A DNA stretch of 64,000 bases. It comes from Bacteroidota bacterium. GTDB taxonomy: Bacteria > Bacteroidota > Bacteroidia > Bacteroidales > FEN-979. The position numbers and the translations under genes are program-made. A model generated the notes under the pieces. It had not been told where the DNA came from. It searched no databases and saw only the letters and a list, made by a program, of their open reading frames with translations. Each line of letters starts with the position of its first letter. Within the stretch, counting starts at the first letter, position 1. Positions 53,453 through 62,369 of the stretch are shown here, piece by piece. The stretch covers positions 1-64,000 of the forward strand of contig JAPLDO010000022.1 in the NCBI GenBank assembly GCA_026391715.1, given 5' to 3'.

Positions 53453-54469
53453 ATGAATCGTATAATCATTGTATTATTTGTTGTTCTACTTTTTTCTGTT
53501 GATGGTTTTTCACAGAAAAACACAGGGAGCCAATTAAAAATGGCGTTTTATAACACCGAAAATCTTTATGATACTATTGACGATCCTCTCAAATCGGATG
53601 AAGAATTTTTACCTGCATCGAAAATCGTATGGAACACTGAAAGATATAACCTCAAGCTGAATAACATCGCCAAAGCTTTGATTTCCATTGACAGCGTCAA
53701 CATTCCTGCGGTAATTGGCTTTGCCGAGGTTGAAAACATTACCGTTCTCAGGGATTTGATCAATAAAACCGGTCTGAAAAGAGGGAAATATGAAGCAATT
53801 CTCGAAGAAGGAAGCGATCAGCGGGGTATTGACGTCGCGCTGATTTACCGCAAGGAGGTACTTCAATATATTGGGCATTGGGCGTTTCCATCTGCAAAAT
53901 CGTTTAAAACTCGTATGGTACTTTATGTAAAACTTGCCGATAGTAAAAAGGATACTTTTCATATTTTCGTAAACCATTGGAAATCACGTTCTGGAGGAGC
54001 CGCTGAAACCGAAGCTCAGCGTTTGGAAAATGCGCAGGTTCTCAAACATCTTACCGATTCGGTTCTTTCCGGAAATGCCGGGGCAAAAGTTATAATCATG
54101 GGTGATTTCAATGATGAGCCAAACAATAAAAGTCTTTCGGAAACGCTTAAAGCCATGAAACCAGTGAAAAATGTCATCCCGTCAGGGTTATACAATTTAA
54201 TGTATGACCGTTTTCTTGCCGGTGAAGGCACCCTGTTTTACAAAGACTGGGATTTATTCGACCAATTTATTGTGTCGGGAAACCTGCTTATCGCCAAACG
54301 AGGTAAAAAACCAGCAATCGAATCTCCATACTCCTTTATTTTCAATCCCGACTGGCTATTGTTTAAGAATAATGATGGCGTGATGATTCCAAACCGTACC
54401 GCAGGTTCAAAGGAATACTTTGGAGGGTTCAGCGACCATTTGCCGGTTTATATAACGGTGAATTATTAG
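53453..54469 (+). CDS. Secreted endonuclease/exonuclease/phosphatase (EEP) family protein
   Basis: From the ATG at 53453 a signal peptide (IIIVLFVVLLFSVDGFSQ) leads into the EEP fold: MAFYNTENLYDTIDDP, FAEVENITVLRDL, VNHWKSRSGG, VIIMGDFNDEPNN and FSDHLPVYITV. The Asn, Glu, Asp and His of the catalytic set are present. Family members cleave DNA, RNA, inositol phosphates or sphingomyelin. Secretion suggests phosphate or nucleotide scavenging, in line with the alkaline phosphatase and nucleotidase. The ORF-track start at 53426 overlaps a candidate promoter box. Confidence 0.88.
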   Translation: MNRIIIVLFVVLLFSVDGFSQKNTGSQLKMAFYNTENLYDTIDDPLKSDEEFLPASKIVWNTERYNLKLNNIAKALISIDSVNIPAVIGFAEVENITVLRDLINKTGLKRGKYEAILEEGSDQRGIDVALIYRKEVLQYIGHWAFPSAKSFKTRMVLYVKLADSKKDTFHIFVNHWKSRSGGAAETEAQRLENAQVLKHLTDSVLSGNAGAKVIIMGDFNDEPNNKSLSETLKAMKPVKNVIPSGLYNLMYDRFLAGEGTLFYKDWDLFDQFIVSGNLLIAKRGKKPAIESPYSFIFNPDWLLFKNNDGVMIPNRTAGSKEYFGGFSDHLPVYITVNY

Positions 54470-54547
54470 AAAATAACGACCCTTGAAATCACATGTTAGC
54501 ATTACTCCGATAGGCAAGCGTGAGAGATAGACCTCTTTTAAAAAGGT

Positions 54548-54575
54548 TTGGAATTTGAGACTTGGAACTTGAGAT
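54548..54575 (+). repeat. Period-7 repeat (ttggaat/ttgagac)
   Basis: Four consecutive heptads ttggaat, ttgagac, ttggaac, ttgagat lie between the two convergent EEP hydrolase genes. The words match those at 8006. Confidence 0.55.
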
Positions 54576-54590
54576 CAGAATTTCACTACC

Positions 54591-55430
54591 TCATTTGCAT
54601 AATATCTCAGCAACCACCGGGAAATGATCTGACGCAAACCGTCCGTCGCGTGATTCGCGTATTACACGATAATTTTCAGCTTTTGCGCCATATCCGGTGA
54701 AAATGAAATCAATCCGCTCAACGGCAGGTTTGGAGGAATCAAAGTTGTTAAAAGTTCCGTCGGGACCCATTGTCATGCTTTTGTCTGCTGTTTTTGAATC
54801 CTGTAATAAACCGGTGAATAGTTTGAAGGGTTCGCTTTCCGTTCCTGTATTGAAATCACCCATGAGAATAACCGGTAAATCTGATTTATTCAAACTTTTA
54901 ATTTTCTGAAGAATCAGAATGGCGCTGTTTTTCCTGGCTTCCACCCCTATATGATCAAAGTGTGTATTGAAAACCCAGAATTTCTTTCCACTTATAATTT
55001 CCTTGAAAAAGCCATAAGTGCAGATCCTTTCCAATGCAGCATCCCAGCCCACGGAAACCTTTTCCGGCGTAAGAGACAGCCAGAAAGTTCCCTGCCTTAT
55101 TAACCTGAATTTCATTGTATTATACCATATAGCGCTGAACTCTCCCTTTGCTTTGCCATCGTCGCGCCCAACGCCAATGTGACGATAATCAGTGAATGAA
55201 CTGTCAATATAACTCACCTGGCGCGCTAAACCTTCCTGTATTCCGAAAATGCCGGGGTTTACAGTTCTAATTTGCTCACAAAGCCATGCCTTTCGAAAAA
55301 GCCATCCATTCTGACCATCCCCGGAATTGTCATTCCTGATGTTGTAGGTTAGAATTGTAAGTTGTTGACTATGCACTTCCATCATCGCAAGTGTGATAAT
55401 CATAATCAGTAATAATCGTTTCAGTATCAT
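54591..55430 (-). CDS. Secreted EEP-family hydrolase, second type
   Basis: This 279-residue protein has a signal peptide (LLLIMIITLAMMEVHSQ) and the EEP motifs LTILTYNIRNDN, IFGIQEGLARQVSYID, FNTHFDHIGVEARKNSA, VILMGDFNTGTESEPF and FASDHFPVVAEIL. It is much closer to the compact sphingomyelinase/nuclease-like branch than its convergent neighbour at 53453, so the two are not recent duplicates. A likely activity is hydrolysis of phosphodiesters outside the inner membrane. The promoter box is at 55450-55457. Confidence 0.88.
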   Translation of the reverse strand: MILKRLLLIMIITLAMMEVHSQQLTILTYNIRNDNSGDGQNGWLFRKAWLCEQIRTVNPGIFGIQEGLARQVSYIDSSFTDYRHIGVGRDDGKAKGEFSAIWYNTMKFRLIRQGTFWLSLTPEKVSVGWDAALERICTYGFFKEIISGKKFWVFNTHFDHIGVEARKNSAILILQKIKSLNKSDLPVILMGDFNTGTESEPFKLFTGLLQDSKTADKSMTMGPDGTFNNFDSSKPAVERIDFIFTGYGAKAENYRVIRESRDGRFASDHFPVVAEILCK

Positions 55431-55449
55431 TTCAAGGTTTTTTCGTCGC

Positions 55450-55457
55450 CAAATTTA
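55450..55457 (-). promoter_or_regulatory. -7 box of the second EEP hydrolase gene
   Basis: TAAATTTG on the minus strand matches TAnnTTTG, 20 bases before the ATG at 55430. Confidence 0.45.
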
Positions 55458-55484
55458 GCTGATTCATTTCAATTGCAATTATTA

Positions 55485-55633
55485 GTCTACTTCGAAAAGT
55501 GGGTATAAAATTCAAAATTTGGCTACGAGTCCGGTATATCAGCAATTTGAATTGCCACGACCTAAGGTCGTGGCAATTGATAAACAGATAGTTATTGGAT
55601 TTTATTCCAAATTGTTTCCTTTTCGGAGTAGGC
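55485..55633 (+). repeat. MITE-like element, copy A3
   Basis: This 149 bp copy has the ends gtctacttcgaaaagt (55485-55500) and ccttttcggagtaggc (55618-55633), an inverted pair matching at 13 of 16 positions. The core palindrome aattgccacgacctaagg and its mirror spans 55550-55578 and lacks one T compared with copy A2. The length equals that of copy A1. Confidence 0.8.
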
Positions 55634-55646
55634 TCAAGATAAGCGC

Positions 55647-55654
55647 TACTTTTG
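55647..55654 (+). promoter_or_regulatory. -7 box of nhaD, next to MITE-like copy A3
   Basis: TACTTTTG matches TAnnTTTG and lies 14 bp past the end of copy A3, so the -33 region would fall inside the element's right end. The leader is about 60 bases. Confidence 0.45.
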
Positions 55655-55717
55655 TAAGATGGAGTTATAACATCAGATATTTCGTTTTATTCGATTACTA
55701 TACCAAAATTCCGTCTC

Positions 55718-57067
55718 ATGTTTACATTAATGGTTTTTGTTTTTATTATTGGTTATACTGCAATTGCACTTGAACATCCGCTTAAAATCAATAAATCGGC
55801 AACCGCATTGTTTCTTGCCGTAACCTTGTGGGTGTTGTTTGTTATTGGCGGGGAACAATTATTGGTTAATACCGCCTCATTCCATGAATATTTGTTGAAG
55901 AATCCAGAGGGTAGTTTCCTTGACTGGCTCTCACACCATGCCATGCTCGAACAACTCGGAGAAATATCAGAGATTCTATTCTTCCTGCTCGGCGCCATGA
56001 CAGTAGTTGAACTTGTGGATTCCCATGAGGGTTTCCGCATCATCACCGATAAAATCACTACTACGAATAAAGTTAAATTACTCTGGGTAATTAGCTTCAT
56101 CACCTTTTTTTTATCCTCAATCCTTGATAACCTCACCACAGCAATTATAATGGTAGCATTGCTGAGAAAGCTAATCGGCGATAAAAAAGAGCGCTGGTTA
56201 TACGCCGGCATGGTGATTATTGCAGCTAACAGCGGCGGCGCCTTCAGCCCTATTGGCGATGTTACAACTATTATGCTCTGGATAGGCGGTCATATTACTT
56301 CTGTCAATATTATTTTGAAAACCTTCGTTCCCGGTTTACTTTCAATGTTAATACCGCTTGCGCTGATCTCATTAACCATGAGGGGAATAATTCACCGACC
56401 GCCGCTAAAAACCGGGGAGCAAACGAAAGACCCAACTACTCCGTTTGAGCGGAACCTGGTATTCTGGCTTGGAATCGGTTCGCTGCTGTTTGTTCCTGTG
56501 TTCAAAACCATCACCCAGCTTCCGCCATATATAGGCATTTTACTTGGACTTAGCGTATTGTGGATCGTTACAGAGATTATGCACAAGTCGAAAAATGATG
56601 AGTACCGGTCTAAAAGAACTGTTGCAGGTGTGTTGCACCGGGTTGATACCTCCACGATCCTTTTCTTCCTTGGAATCCTTCTCGCAGTTGCCGCCCTTCA
56701 AACAGCAGGACACCTCGAAGTCCTTGCCAGTTTCCTCGACCAACATGTCGGGAATTTATACATAATCAACATCATTATTGGACTACTTTCATCAGTTGTT
56801 GATAATGTGCCGCTTGTAGCCGGAGCAATGGGAATGTACCGGAACACCTTTGGCGTTGACCATTATTTCTGGGAAATGTTAGCCTATTGCGCCGGAACCG
56901 GCGGTAGTATTCTCATCATTGGATCGGCTGCCGGAGTTGCAGTTATGGGGATGGAAAAAATTGATTTTATCTGGTATCTGAAGAAAATTTCGCTCTGGGC
57001 TCTTATTGGTTACCTAACCGGAGCTCTCGTGTATTGGGGTATGAGTTCCATTTTCTTTCGCGCTTAG
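55718..57067 (+). CDS. nhaD: NhaD-type sodium/proton antiporter
   Basis: The 449-residue membrane protein has at least ten likely transmembrane helices and the NhaD/ArsB-like permease pattern: EQLGEISEILFFLLGAMTVV, SSILDNLTTAIIMVALLRK, AANSGGAFSPIGDVTTIMLW and SSVVDNVPLVAGAMG. The paired LDNLT and VDNVP loops are the ion-binding re-entrant segments. It exports sodium in exchange for protons, protecting against salt and alkali. The ATG at 55718 gives a normal N-terminal helix. Its promoter abuts a mobile-like repeat. Confidence 0.93.
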   Translation: MFTLMVFVFIIGYTAIALEHPLKINKSATALFLAVTLWVLFVIGGEQLLVNTASFHEYLLKNPEGSFLDWLSHHAMLEQLGEISEILFFLLGAMTVVELVDSHEGFRIITDKITTTNKVKLLWVISFITFFLSSILDNLTTAIIMVALLRKLIGDKKERWLYAGMVIIAANSGGAFSPIGDVTTIMLWIGGHITSVNIILKTFVPGLLSMLIPLALISLTMRGIIHRPPLKTGEQTKDPTTPFERNLVFWLGIGSLLFVPVFKTITQLPPYIGILLGLSVLWIVTEIMHKSKNDEYRSKRTVAGVLHRVDTSTILFFLGILLAVAALQTAGHLEVLASFLDQHVGNLYIINIIIGLLSSVVDNVPLVAGAMGMYRNTFGVDHYFWEMLAYCAGTGGSILIIGSAAGVAVMGMEKIDFIWYLKKISLWALIGYLTGALVYWGMSSIFFRA

Positions 57068-57104
57068 GACGAGGGACGAAAGACGAAGGACGAGGGACGA
57101 AGGA
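57067..57104 (+). repeat. Period-7 tandem repeat (ggacgag/ggacgaa)5
   Basis: Heptads ggacgag, ggacgaa, agacgaa, ggacgag, ggacgaa start at the last base of the nhaD stop codon. They are the reverse complement of the cgtccct array at 18440. Confidence 0.7.
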
Positions 57105-57114
57105 GGTTGAGGAG

Positions 57115-57720
57115 TTATTTGGAGCTGTAGGTTGTATTTACAGTTATGTATCCCGGATATGTCAGCGCCGTTCCTGCAATCATGATAGTTGGCTTCAGCT
57201 TAATTTTAAATCGTGTTGGTTCTTTTCCGACTCCGGTAAGGTTGAGGCAGAATTTAATCAGCGCCTCCGCCGATTTCCCTGAGAGAACGGTTTTCAAATC
57301 CAGCGCCACCTGAACCGGAATTATCGCAGATCCATTCGCCGGGATGACAAAAGGTTTATCAAGAAAGCCGGAGGTCATTTGAATTTCGTCCACAAACAGA
57401 ATCCATTCGATCCGGTTCAGACCTGCCTCTTTTGGATTTGGATTGCGCCCCTCAAGATTTAATTGAAGCGACAAGGGAAAGGTAGGACTGGCGAACCCTG
57501 CCATAATCCGTGCCGCATCAGCAATTCCCAGGTCGCTTATGGAATTCACATTTTGGAAACTGATACCCGCCAGGTTGATGTTCTCGACCGACAGTATTCT
57601 GAAATCGCAGTTTGAAAGATTTGATACCTGTTGGGCCTGTTTTGCAACATCGCATGAACTCAAAAATGACATGGCGGCAATAAATAAAGTGAGTGAAAGC
57701 AATCTGGGAGAAAAATTCAT
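57115..57720 (-). CDS. LEA14-like lipoprotein
   Basis: The 201-residue protein has a lipoprotein signal (FIAAMSFLSSCDVAKQ) and a beta-sandwich domain with LSLQLNLEGRNPNPKEAGLN, FVIPANGSAIIPVQVALDL and a C-terminal strand. This resembles the LEA14/WHy (water stress and hypersensitive response) domain found in Bacteroidota lipoproteins. The domain binds hydrophobic or membrane partners in plants; the bacterial role is unknown. It is convergent with nhaD. Confidence 0.75.
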   Translation of the reverse strand: MNFSPRLLSLTLFIAAMSFLSSCDVAKQAQQVSNLSNCDFRILSVENINLAGISFQNVNSISDLGIADAARIMAGFASPTFPLSLQLNLEGRNPNPKEAGLNRIEWILFVDEIQMTSGFLDKPFVIPANGSAIIPVQVALDLKTVLSGKSAEALIKFCLNLTGVGKEPTRFKIKLKPTIMIAGTALTYPGYITVNTTYSSK

Positions 57721-57788
57721 AATTCAATTATTTCCACAAGTTAGATAACAATTAGCATGCAAAAACTGTTCTGACCAAATTTGCTCTT

Positions 57789-58565
57789 TCACAAAAACTT
57801 GACAAAAGGCACAAAAGGAGCGGTATTTTTTTTGTAAGTCTCCCAGTCGGGATTTTCATTTAATTTTTTCTCAAGCAAGGGAATTCCTGAGACGAACCGC
57901 AACAGAAGGGTAATAACGACCGGGCTGATCAGTGTAAACCACCCGCCGGGAATACTTAGCGCATAAAGGGATAATCCCCACCAAAGCAAAGCCTCACCGA
58001 AATAATTTGGATGCCGCGATGCAGACCACAATCCGGTGGAGATGATTTTTCCTTTATTGGAAGGATTTCTTTTAAATTCCGATAGTTGGTAATCTGACAA
58101 TGCTTCAATCATGAAACCAACGCCAAACAGGATAAGCCCCAGTGAATCCCATACCCCCAACGCTCCTCCCCGGCTAAAATTAATAAACCAGACAGGCGTA
58201 GAAATGATCAGCATTAAGAAACCCTGTAAAAGAAATATCTGCAAATAACTGCGCAAATAGAAAAACCTCCATGTATTTCGCCATAATTTATAACGGAAAT
58301 CTTCGCCCCTGCCTCTGTTTCGGATCATGATATGAATTGATAATCGTAACCCCCACAGTAAAACCAGTATATTGACGATAGTTTTCCGTAAGTCAATTTC
58401 ACCAGACTGAACAAGGGTATAAAATGCAATGAAAATAAAACCAAATCCCCAGAAAATATCTACTATGGAGTTATCCTTCCTCGTCAATGCTATGATAAAC
58501 ACGAGTGTCATAAATAATATAACGACAAGTACGATATCAGGCAGATAATTTTGTAATTCAACCAT
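57789..58565 (-). CDS. DUF1295 membrane protein (steroid 5-alpha-reductase-like)
   Basis: From the ATG at 58565 the protein has about 258 residues, six or more membrane helices and the C-terminal signature GLWSASRHPNYFGEALLWWG, typical of DUF1295/steroid 5-alpha-reductase-type and ICMT-like membrane enzymes. The first TTG in the ORF track (58574) overlaps the upstream gene; the ATG lies one base after its stop. Members may reduce or methylate lipid-like substrates with NADPH or SAM. Cotranscription with the fatty-acid-kinase-like gene suggests lipid metabolism, by context only. Confidence 0.88.
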   Translation of the reverse strand: MVELQNYLPDIVLVVILFMTLVFIIALTRKDNSIVDIFWGFGFIFIAFYTLVQSGEIDLRKTIVNILVLLWGLRLSIHIMIRNRGRGEDFRYKLWRNTWRFFYLRSYLQIFLLQGFLMLIISTPVWFINFSRGGALGVWDSLGLILFGVGFMIEALSDYQLSEFKRNPSNKGKIISTGLWSASRHPNYFGEALLWWGLSLYALSIPGGWFTLISPVVITLLLRFVSGIPLLEKKLNENPDWETYKKNTAPFVPFVKFL

Positions 58566-58566
58566 G

Positions 58567-60369
58567 TTAATCAAGCATTAGAGAGATGCATGCAACGCCA
58601 GGACCGGTATTCGCAACCAATGCAGGGGAAGCATGATCAATAAAAATTGGTTTTCGTTTGGTCAGTTTTTCCATCTGTTCTGCATACCACTGCGCGGTTT
58701 CCGGATTATTTGCATGAGTTATGGCATATTCCCATACCTTTTTACCAGCCGTTAACTTAGAAATAGTGCGGATTATCTTTTTCATACTTCCCTTTTCCGA
58801 AAACGATTTCGACGCCAAAGCAGCCTTACCTTCCTGATCTATTACAATGACAGGTTTCAGGTCGAACATTCTCGCAATAAAACTTTTAAGCGGACTTACC
58901 CGACCACTGCGGACAATATATTTCAGGGTTTTAACGCTTACGCGCACTATTGATTTTGACTTCCATTCTTCCATCCTGCCCATGATCTCCTCATGGGACG
59001 CGCCATCAGCCAATGCGCGGGCAGCTCTGAGAACGATAAGACCAAGTCCGCCGGTAATCTTTGTGGAATTGACAATATTAATGGTTTTACCAGTCCTGAC
59101 GGCAACATCCTGCGATCCTTTCAAACTGCTGGAATAAGTTCCGCTTAACTTTTCACTCAAATGAATTCCGATGATTGACTGATAGTGAGATGCAAGATAC
59201 TCGAATTTATTCTGAAATTCTTTTGAAGCAGGTTGAGCGGAAGAGGGATTCTCCTCGGTTTTCTCAAGCATTGCATAAAACTGGGGTGGATTGATGGTAA
59301 GGCGGTCGAGGAAGTAAGTTTCGCCAAAATGGACGGTTAGCGGTACAACATGTATCTGATATTCATCAATAAATTCTTTCGGAAGATCGCAGGAAGAATC
59401 GGTGACAATGGCGATATCGGCTTTCCGGTTGATCAGGATTTCATTCTGCATAACCATATCATCTACTTTCTGATAGGTAATGTGCCCAAATTGCTGGAGT
59501 TGGGAAAACACTTCGGCAGGAAAATCGGTATGAATATGTACCCTGATTTTCTGAGGCGACCCTGCAACTACAAGCGAGTCGCCGCAATGCTGAATATAAT
59601 TTCTTACTTTGTGTTTGTCAAGTTGATCGCCCGCAATTAAGGCTTCGGTACAAAACCTGAAGGTGATTTTATCGTGGGGCATTTCTGCCAGTTCAACAAT
59701 ATCTGAAGCGTCAGCGATAACTTTTTTCAATGCCTTTTCGGCGCCGAGGGTAAAGAAATCTTTTATTCCTTCAAGGAAATAGACAAAACCTTTGGCTCCG
59801 GCATCAACAACATTGGCGCGGGTAAGTAACTCCATCTGCTGGGTAGTTCCTGCCAGCGACTCAAGCGCGCGATTATATGCCTCAACGAGGAGTCTGATAA
59901 AATCGTCAAACCTGTCCTTGAGCAGATAAACGTAATCTGCCCACTCTTTGATAACAGTAAGAATCGTACCTTCAACCGGATTGGCAATGGCGTCATAAGC
60001 ATAAGCAACAGCCCGCTTCATGCTTTCGGCAAAGGAAGGGATATCAATGGTTGCGTTTGATTTTATTTCATTGCTGAAACCGTACAGGAACTGGGCAAAA
60101 ATGATCCCCGAATTTCCTCTTGCCCCTGTAAGCGCTGCATCGGCAAGAGCTACCGCAGTTTGTTTTAAATTATCGGTCGGGATAATTGCATCCATAATTG
60201 AACGCATTGTTGAAGCCAGATTGGTGCCTGTATCAGCATCGGCAACCGGAAAAACATTAATTTTGTTGAGTAGTTTTTGATGTTCAAAAATCCTTTGCGC
60301 GCCGGCAAGAAACGAGTAGTAGAGTTGTTTTCCGTTAAGCTCCGTTATCTTTTCAACTGTTTCTGTCAA
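58567..60369 (-). CDS. Fused DhaL/FakA-like and DegV/FakB-like protein (fatty acid kinase fusion)
   Basis: The protein (about 600 residues) joins two parts normally separate. Residues about 1-205 are a DhaL/FakA nucleotide-binding domain (INVFPVADADTGTNLASTM, ALTGARGNSGIIFAQFLYG). Residues about 215-315 are the FakA middle domain (RFCTEALIAGDQLDKHKV, GDSLVVAGSPQKIRVHIHT). Residues about 320-600 are a DegV/FakB fatty-acid-binding domain (IAIVTDSSCDLPKEFID, IGIHLSEKLSGTYSSSL). In Gram-positive bacteria FakB binds the fatty acid and FakA phosphorylates it for phospholipid synthesis. The ORF-track TTG at 60396 is inside a TACCTTTG -7 box, so TTG at 60369 is preferred. Confidence 0.88.
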   Translation of the reverse strand: MTETVEKITELNGKQLYYSFLAGAQRIFEHQKLLNKINVFPVADADTGTNLASTMRSIMDAIIPTDNLKQTAVALADAALTGARGNSGIIFAQFLYGFSNEIKSNATIDIPSFAESMKRAVAYAYDAIANPVEGTILTVIKEWADYVYLLKDRFDDFIRLLVEAYNRALESLAGTTQQMELLTRANVVDAGAKGFVYFLEGIKDFFTLGAEKALKKVIADASDIVELAEMPHDKITFRFCTEALIAGDQLDKHKVRNYIQHCGDSLVVAGSPQKIRVHIHTDFPAEVFSQLQQFGHITYQKVDDMVMQNEILINRKADIAIVTDSSCDLPKEFIDEYQIHVVPLTVHFGETYFLDRLTINPPQFYAMLEKTEENPSSAQPASKEFQNKFEYLASHYQSIIGIHLSEKLSGTYSSSLKGSQDVAVRTGKTINIVNSTKITGGLGLIVLRAARALADGASHEEIMGRMEEWKSKSIVRVSVKTLKYIVRSGRVSPLKSFIARMFDLKPVIVIDQEGKAALASKSFSEKGSMKKIIRTISKLTAGKKVWEYAITHANNPETAQWYAEQMEKLTKRKPIFIDHASPALVANTGPGVACISLMLD

Positions 60370-60393
60370 GATACTGGGGGTTTTAGTTATATG

Positions 60394-60401
60394 CAAAGGT
60401 A
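60394..60401 (-). promoter_or_regulatory. -7 box of the FakA-FakB fusion gene
   Basis: TACCTTTG on the minus strand matches TAnnTTTG. It contains the TTG that the ORF track takes as start codon, leaving about 24 bases to the next TTG at 60369. Confidence 0.5.
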
Positions 60402-60553
60402 TGTTTTTTTCTGAATTTGTAATTTTCTACATTTCTGATGCAGTAAAGCCAAATAACTTATCAACCTGAATAAACTACAAATTTAATACAGATTTGATTT
60501 GAACCTTTGCGCACCATTGGTAAAAACAATTACAGAAATTAGTCAGATTTTAT

Positions 60554-60561
60554 TAATTTTG
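60554..60561 (+). promoter_or_regulatory. -7 box of the DUF1573 gene
   Basis: TAATTTTG matches TAnnTTTG; the leader to the ATG at 60613 is about 47 bases. It is divergent from the FakA-FakB box, 150 bases away. Confidence 0.45.
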
Positions 60562-60612
60562 CCGAAATTTATAGTTAACAAAAGTCAGTTTTAACCCCAT
60601 TAAATATTTAAA

Positions 60613-61080
60613 ATGAAAAAGGTAATTTTTTCTCTTATCGCATTGTTTTTTGCAGGATTAACGGTAAATGCCCAGGATGCTGCAACCCCACAACCGCCGG
60701 TTGATCCAAATGCTCCCGAAATCGTTTTTGAAAAAACGGTGCATGATTACGGTACAATTGTTCAGGGCGCCGATGGAACCTGTGAATTTAAGTTCACCAA
60801 TACAGGCAAGGAACCACTCATCTTATCCAGGCCTACCTCGTCATGTGGTTGCACTGTTCCTACATGGCCGCAGGAACCCATTCTTCCCGGAAAAAGTGAA
60901 GTTATCAAAGTCACCTACAATACAAATAATGTAGGCGGAATTAACAAAACAGTTACTGTTAATTCAAATGCTAAAACCGCCAGAATTGTTCTTCAGATAA
61001 AAGGCACAGTGACGCCCAAACCAACCACAACAATGCCTGAGAAACCCGCAGAACAAGTTGCCGCTCCGGTAAGTAAATAA
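60613..61080 (+). CDS. Secreted DUF1573 protein
   Basis: The 155-residue protein has a signal peptide (ALFFAGLTVNAQD) and one DUF1573 domain: VHDYGTIVQGADGTCEFKFTNTG, LSRPTSSCGCTVPTWP and SEVIKVTYNTNNVGGINKTV. The tail is rich in Pro and Thr. DUF1573 has an immunoglobulin-like fold related to MSP/ASH domains and is very common in Bacteroidota; its role is not known. It is probably periplasmic or surface-exposed. A terminator-like hairpin follows. Confidence 0.88.
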   Translation: MKKVIFSLIALFFAGLTVNAQDAATPQPPVDPNAPEIVFEKTVHDYGTIVQGADGTCEFKFTNTGKEPLILSRPTSSCGCTVPTWPQEPILPGKSEVIKVTYNTNNVGGINKTVTVNSNAKTARIVLQIKGTVTPKPTTTMPEKPAEQVAAPVSK

Positions 61081-61102
61081 TACTAAATTTTATATATGCA
61101 TC

Positions 61103-61126
61103 AAGCCAGCCAAAAGCTGGCTTTGC
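61103..61126 (+). terminator. Terminator-like hairpin after the DUF1573 gene
   Basis: aagccagc and gctggctt form an 8 bp stem with a caaaa loop, but the following T run is short (tttgctgcttt). Confidence 0.5.
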
Positions 61127-61146
61127 TGCTTTAAACAGTTCTCATT

Positions 61147-62358
61147 ATGCCAGCTATTTCTCAACGAGGCCAAGCCTGCCCTCCTTCTCCTATCCGCAAA
61201 CTCGTTCCCTTTTCCGATGAGGCAAAGAAAAGAGGCGTTAAAGTTTATCATCTTAATATCGGACAACCCGATATCGAAACACCAGCCAATGTGCTTGAAA
61301 AAATTCGCAATGTTGACCTGAAGGTTATCGAATACAGCCACTCTGCCGGGATTCTTTCCTACCGGAAAAAACTGGCTGAATATTATGACCGTGTTGGAAT
61401 TTCTGTTTCGCCCGAAGAAATGATTGTAACTACCGGAGGTTCTGAAGGTATTCTATTTGCTATGATGGTTTGTCTGAATCCCGGCGACGAAATCATCATT
61501 CCCGAACCTTTTTATGCCAATTACAACGGTTTTGCCGTTGCAGCCGGCATTGTGGTAAAACCTATCGCGTCGTTTATTGACGATGGTTTCAGCTTACCGC
61601 CGATGAGCGCTTTTGAAGAGGCAATCACGCCGCGAACCAAGGCTATCATGATTTGTAACCCAAATAATCCTACCGGATATCTGTATTCCAATGAGGAACT
61701 GGGATTGCTTCGCGATATTGTGAAAAAACATGATCTCTACCTCTTTTCCGATGAGGTTTACCGTGAATTTTGTTACGACGGAAAACGCCATTATTCGGTG
61801 ATGAACCTGGAGGGAATTGATCAGAATGTTGTTCTTCTCGATTCAATTTCAAAACGGTATAGCGCCTGTGGCGTACGTATTGGCGTGATGATCTCAAAAA
61901 ACAAGGAGGTTATGGCAACTGCCATGAAATTTGCGCAAGCGCGTCTCAGCCCGCCAACTTTCGGACAAATTGCCGGCGAGGAAGCCGTTAACACTCCTGC
62001 GAGCTATTTAACGGCAGTCCTTGCCGAATATGTAAAACGGCGCAACATCGTGGTTGAATCCATCAACAAAATGGAGGGGTGCTTTTGCCCGAATCCGGGA
62101 GGCGCTTTTTATGCCGTAGCCCGTTTGCCAATTGATGACTCCGACAAATTCTGTCAATGGCTCCTCGAAAGTTTTAATTATGAAGGTCAAACAGTAATGC
62201 TCGCTCCCGCTACCGGTTTCTATTCCACGCCAGGTCGCGGAAAAAATGAAGTCAGAATCAGTTACGTTCTAAACGTTGACGATCTTAAAAACTCAATGAA
62301 ATGCCTTGAAGAGGGGTTGAAGGAGTATAGGAAAAAAAATAGCGAGATTGTGAAGTAG
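61147..62358 (+). CDS. PLP-dependent aminotransferase, class I/II
   Basis: The 403-residue protein has the fold-type I layout: SPIRKLVPFSDEAKKRGVKV, GQPDIETPANVLEKI, TTGGSEGILFAMMVCL, CNPNNPTGYLYSNEEL, LFSDEVYREF and the PLP-binding Lys in LDSISKRYSACGVRIG. It is of the aspartate/aromatic aminotransferase subgroup (AspB-like). The start MPAISQRGQACPPSPIRKL matches the family. The preferred amino donor cannot be read. It follows the DUF1573 terminator, so it probably has its own promoter. Confidence 0.92.
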   Translation: MPAISQRGQACPPSPIRKLVPFSDEAKKRGVKVYHLNIGQPDIETPANVLEKIRNVDLKVIEYSHSAGILSYRKKLAEYYDRVGISVSPEEMIVTTGGSEGILFAMMVCLNPGDEIIIPEPFYANYNGFAVAAGIVVKPIASFIDDGFSLPPMSAFEEAITPRTKAIMICNPNNPTGYLYSNEELGLLRDIVKKHDLYLFSDEVYREFCYDGKRHYSVMNLEGIDQNVVLLDSISKRYSACGVRIGVMISKNKEVMATAMKFAQARLSPPTFGQIAGEEAVNTPASYLTAVLAEYVKRRNIVVESINKMEGCFCPNPGGAFYAVARLPIDDSDKFCQWLLESFNYEGQTVMLAPATGFYSTPGRGKNEVRISYVLNVDDLKNSMKCLEEGLKEYRKKNSEIVK

Positions 62359-62369
62359 CGAAAATTTTG

